Part shown: positions 62,007 through 64,000 of the stretch, piece by piece
Position numbering within the stretch: position 1 is the first letter of the stretch
Layout of the letters: the number at the start of each line of letters is the position of its first letter
Notes under the pieces: model-generated
The model's input: only the letters and a program-made list of their open reading frames with translations
What the model was told of the DNA's origin: nothing
Databases searched by the model: none
Assembly (NCBI RefSeq): GCF_003337275.1
Contig: NZ_QPJQ01000015.1
Coordinates: 21,636-85,635 of the forward strand
Length of the DNA stretch: 64,000 bases
Direction: 5' to 3'
Origin: Marinomonas foliarum
GTDB taxonomy: Bacteria > Pseudomonadota > Gammaproteobacteria > Pseudomonadales > Marinomonadaceae
Made by a program: the position numbers and the translations under genes

Positions 62007-63911
62007 CTATTGTTCTGGCATTAAGTCTTTTAACTTATTTAAGGCTGACTCAAAGTCATAACGAGTGATGGACTGACGAATGCTGTGTAGAACATCAATG
62101 CTTTCATTACCCTCCATGATGCTTTCAAGCTCTGCTGCAACAATATCCGCATCCAGCCTATTGTTCAATAAATGATCGTACAGCTTATTTAGCAATGTTT
62201 GATAGTAGTCTGATGAAATTTTTTGTCGTTTTTTTGTTGCTAACGGTGTTTCACTCGTCAGGCGTGCTTGCCGATCTTTATGAGATCGAATGGGCAGTAG
62301 AACACGTTCCAGCTCTTCTGCAAGTTGATTGAGCGCCTGTGTGAACTGTTCTTCTGATTGCTGGCAAGCATTTTCCAACTCGGCCGCTTTGTGCATTAAA
62401 TCGGTCATTCCAATATTGCCAGCATTACCCTTTAAGGTATGTAACATGCGCAAGGCGTCTTCTTTATCACTCTCTTTATATAGTTCACTAAACTGTTTAA
62501 CAAAGAAAGATTGAGAGTCATAAAAACGCAACAGTAAGCGCCAAAAAAAGTTGATGTCATATTGTGTTATTGCAAGCCCAACTGTTAGGTCAATACCCAC
62601 TAGTCTTCCTAAGTCACGTTGTTCCTCAGGTGTAAGAGACTGTTGATAGAGTGTGGGGGCTGATGGAGCTTGTTGGACAGACGTTGGCTTTGGTTTGATC
62701 CATTTCTGCAATGTCTCAAACATAACATTGACTTGAATTGGCTTGGAAATATGGTCATTCATGCCACACTGAATCACTTTTTCTTCATCTCCTGCAAGCG
62801 CGTTAGCTGTCATGGAGATGATAGGTAAATCATGATACTTAGAGTCTTGCCGAATGATTCTCGTGGCGGTATATCCATCCATGACAGGCATTTGGCAATC
62901 CATAAGAATACCATCATAGGTATTGTCTTTAAGTTTATCGAGCGCCTCTTGGCCATTTTGGGCCGTGTCTACGATAAGGCCATTAGTAGACAGTAGTTCT
63001 TGTGCCAGTTCTAAATTCAGTAAGTTATCTTCGACCAATAATATGTGTGCGCCGACCAAGGATTGAGTGTTCGTTTTAGGAAGTAGGGTGTGTTTTATTG
63101 GTACCGCGTATTCCAAGTGCGAGGATTGAATAATGGCATCAAACAACGAAGAAGGCGTGACTGGCTTGGTTAAGAAACCTGAAATGTTGACGTCTTTACT
63201 GGCTCGCCGTGCGTCGTCTAAACCGTAAGCAGTGACCATCAAAATGGTTGGAAAATCTTTGTCGCCTTGATGTTTTTCGAGTAGCGCTCGGCAGGTTTCT
63301 ACACCGTCCATATTGGGCATTTTCCAATCAACCAATACTAACGAGAAAGGGTCCTCAGTTTGGTTTTCAGTAATCAGGCTTAATGCTTCTTTGCCACTGC
63401 TGGCGGTGGTGGCTCTTAGGCCAAAGTTATCAATAATATGACACAAAATATCCCGTGATGAACTGTTGTCATCAACAATAAGCACTCGATGTGATAGCGG
63501 CAAATTAGGTAACTTTTCAGATTGAATCTTGCTCTGTTCAAACGCCACGGTGAAGTGGAAAGTACTGCCTTCATTCACTGTACTTTCTACCCAAATATTA
63601 CCATCCATTAAGTCGATGATTTTTTTCGAAATGGCGAGCCCTAAGCCTGTGCCACCAAACTTACGAGTAGTTGATGAGTCGGCCTGAGAAAAAGACTGGA
63701 AGAGTCTGGTTTGCTGTTCTGCTGAAATACCAATACCTGAGTCTTTGACACTGAAGTGAAGTTCAATCAGGTCACCTTTTTGCTTGAAAACATGCGCAGA
63801 AATAATGATTTCACCTTGCTCTGTAAACTTAATGGCATTGTTACCTAGGTTAAGTAAAACCTGTCTAAGTCTTAAGGGGTCACCCATTAAATGTGGTGGT
63901 ACATTCGGCGT
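62007..63911 (-). pseudogene. Hybrid histidine kinase lacking its N-terminal half
   Basis: The C-terminal 630 or so residues of a BarA-like hybrid kinase. They include HATPase (MGDPLRLRQVLLNLGNNAIK, SGIGISAEQQTRLF, GGTGLGLAISKK), a first receiver (LVLVDWKMPNMDGVETC), a second receiver (GILMDCQMPVMDGYTATR) and an Hpt domain (MLHTLKGNAGNIGMTDL). Homology continues upstream of ATG 63887 as TPNVPPHL, then meets an in-frame TGA at 63915-63917. Sensor, HAMP and HisKA are missing, and no other frame continues them. Without HisKA it cannot autophosphorylate normally, though the receivers and Hpt could still relay phosphate if it is translated from ATG 63887. Confidence 0.85.
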
Positions 63912-63939
63912 CTTTCAAGGTAGTTGTCGCCTAAAATAA

Positions 63940-64000
63940 TTAAGCAGCGTCTTTGTGTTGCTCTGGATTTAATTCCACATCACCTATTGGCTGCCAGTTT
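63940..64000 (-). CDS. C-terminal end of an unidentified protein, possibly a transposase
   Basis: The last 19 codons of a frame entering from the right edge, reading NWQPIGDVELNPEQHKDAA and then stop at 63940-63942. It lies immediately before the point where the hybrid kinase is cut off, and the 25 or so bases between are non-coding. A mobile-element transposase is the simplest explanation, but the tail alone does not identify a family. Confidence 0.4.
   Translation of the reverse strand, partial: NWQPIGDVELNPEQHKDAA

Noticed and set aside
1..64000. CRISPR arrays, tRNA and rRNA genes, phage attachment sites
   Set aside because: I looked for regularly spaced repeats, tRNA-like arms and integrase-flanked direct repeats and saw none. 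Weak or unusual cases could be missed by eye.

Overview
The window is a chromosomal stretch of a marine gammaproteobacterium. Gene content and protein style (thrB of the aminoglycoside-phosphotransferase fold, prlC next to yheV, a zur-znuC-znuB order, many chemoreceptors and GGDEF proteins, moderate GC) look most like Marinomonas or a close Oceanospirillales relative. That placement is from recall and was not searched. No rRNA, tRNA or CRISPR array was seen. Most of the window is ordinary core and accessory genome; the unusual material sits in a few junctions.

Layout. 1-4.8 kb: edge of a membrane protein, a LysR/MFS divergent pair and a dCACHE-type chemoreceptor. 5.1-9.1 kb: a B12-type radical SAM gene followed by a small MerR/secreted-hydrolase module. 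The far side of that module is bounded by a second, decayed copy of the radical SAM 5' end and promoter. 9.1-13.3 kb: glycerate 2-kinase and a one-chain SerC-SerA fusion, which together could carry glycerate into serine. 13.7-17.7 kb: mtgA and small membrane or cytosolic proteins. 17.8-23.0 kb: a zone shaped by REP-associated tyrosine transposases (RAYTs). Two decayed RAYT tails flank a GGDEF gene, a MINPP-type phytase and an acidic porin follow, and an intact RAYT lies between two 78-79 bp palindromes. 23.0-28.2 kb: polA, a GGDEF gene and thrB.

28.2-38.7 kb: DUF1007 and LysE-type exporters, a TetR-controlled RND efflux pair, MarC, and a zinc operon (NicO-like permease, Zur, ZnuC, ZnuB) behind a well-formed Zur box; znuA is not in the window. 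38.7-49.4 kb: ECF sigma with a zinc-binding anti-sigma, gamma carbonic anhydrase, oligopeptidase A, nitroreductase, SstT, a chemoreceptor, an MFS exporter and a GcvR-like ACT protein. 49.5-52.4 kb: a two-gene light-repair operon (iron-sulfur photolyase and cryptochrome DASH). 52.6-57.1 kb: small regulated enzyme clusters (LysR/esterase; HxlR/NTF2-SDR with a clear HxlR operator). 57.2-60.8 kb: ankyrin-like lipoprotein and ahpC-ahpF behind a good OxyR site. 60.9-64 kb: an HD-GYP response regulator and a hybrid histidine kinase that has lost its N-terminal half at a junction, probably by insertion of a mobile element that continues off the right edge.

I found no complete new system. The best leads are the displaced radical SAM allele fragment, the RAYT/REP family with its recurrent 20-22 bp motif, the SerC-SerA fusion, the phytase-porin pair and the zinc operon.
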